Shown here piece after piece: positions 5,921 through 6,152 of a DNA stretch of 6,152 nt. The stretch covers positions 1-6,152 of the forward strand of contig CADBOL010000227.1 of assembly GCA_902796295.1 (NCBI GenBank). The letters run 5' to 3'. The DNA is from Oscillospiraceae bacterium. GTDB lineage: Bacteria; Bacillota; Clostridia; Oscillospirales; Acutalibacteraceae. Position 1 is the stretch's first letter, and the number at the start of each line of letters is the position of its first letter. The notes under the pieces were generated by a model, which was not told the origin of the DNA, made no database searches, and saw only the letters and a program-made list of their open reading frames with translations. A program made the translations under genes and the position numbers.

Positions 5921-6152
5921 ATGGATTCTTTATTATTGTTTGCAAGCGCCGCGCAGGGCGGTAATGCCGGGTCGGCATCCGGTCAGGGCGGCAGCCCCAT
6001 AGGTCTTATAGTTATGATGGTTGCTCTTTTTGCCGTGATGTATTTCATGATGATACGTCCTCAGAAAAAGAAGCAAAAAGAAGAGCAGTCAATGCGCGAT
6101 AATATCCAGGTCGGCGATGAAATCACAACAATCGGCGGAATCATGGGCAGAG
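5921..6152 (+). CDS. yajC: Preprotein translocase subunit YajC (3' end outside window)
   Basis: The first 77 codons are visible and the frame runs off the right edge. YajC is a small single-pass membrane protein that associates with SecDF and the SecYEG translocon. A ggagg site lies 7 bases before the ATG at 5921. Residues 1-26 are a short extracytoplasmic segment, with a Gly/Ser/Gln/Ala-rich stretch at 10-26. A transmembrane helix spans about 27-45 (IGLIVMMVALFAVMYFMMI), followed by the family hallmark IRPQKKKQKEEQ (45-56) and the start of the cytoplasmic domain with VGDEITTIGGIMG (64-76). The position directly after tgt is the conserved one; secD/secF would be expected further right but cannot be seen here. 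Confidence 0.96.
   Translation, partial: MDSLLLFASAAQGGNAGSASGQGGSPIGLIVMMVALFAVMYFMMIRPQKKKQKEEQSMRDNIQVGDEITTIGGIMGR

Overview
The window looks like a chromosomal segment of a gut-type Clostridia bacterium, probably Oscillospiraceae/Ruminococcaceae. The evidence is the clostridial style of the queuine tRNA-ribosyltransferase (GINQGC, DCVMPSRNARHG), the tgt-yajC gene order, the strong AGGAGG-like ribosome binding sites, the near-consensus sigma-A promoters with 17-base spacers, and a DUF5057-like surface-type protein. The genus cannot be fixed from the sequence alone.

Layout. (1) 1-1724, plus strand: the C-terminal 573 residues of a large protein whose start lies left of the window. It carries a GAGHT segment like that of DUF5057 proteins and is followed by a strong hairpin at 1744-1770. 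(2) 1850-2965, plus strand: an FkbM-type SAM-dependent methyltransferase with an N-terminal Rossmann-like region. Its last ~16 codons lie inside a palindromic intergenic repeat. (3) 2915-3249: a repeat island holding the palindromic repeat that forms the methyltransferase tail, a 68-bp cruciform-like element (2994-3061), five 7-bp tandem units (3120-3154), and a terminator serving the minus-strand gene. (4) 3250-4557, minus strand: a 435-residue FAD-dependent oxidoreductase of the geranylgeranyl-reductase/monooxygenase superfamily. (5) 4558-4709: a compact divergent promoter region with two back-to-back sigma-A promoters. (6) 4710-5840, plus strand: tgt. (7) 5921 to the right edge, plus strand: the first 77 codons of yajC, with its own promoter.

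How the genes work together. tgt and yajC form the start of the conserved tgt-yajC(-secDF) block, so the right side is housekeeping: tRNA queuosine modification and the Sec translocon accessory subunit. No terminator separates them, so tgt transcripts probably read into yajC, which also has its own promoter. The oxidoreductase is transcribed divergently from tgt and is a stand-alone gene with its own promoter and terminator. The methyltransferase and the large surface-type protein look like separate accessory units.

I do not see an obvious new defence system, CRISPR array, transposase or RNA gene. The most unusual material is the repeat island and the way it has supplied the end of the methyltransferase gene.
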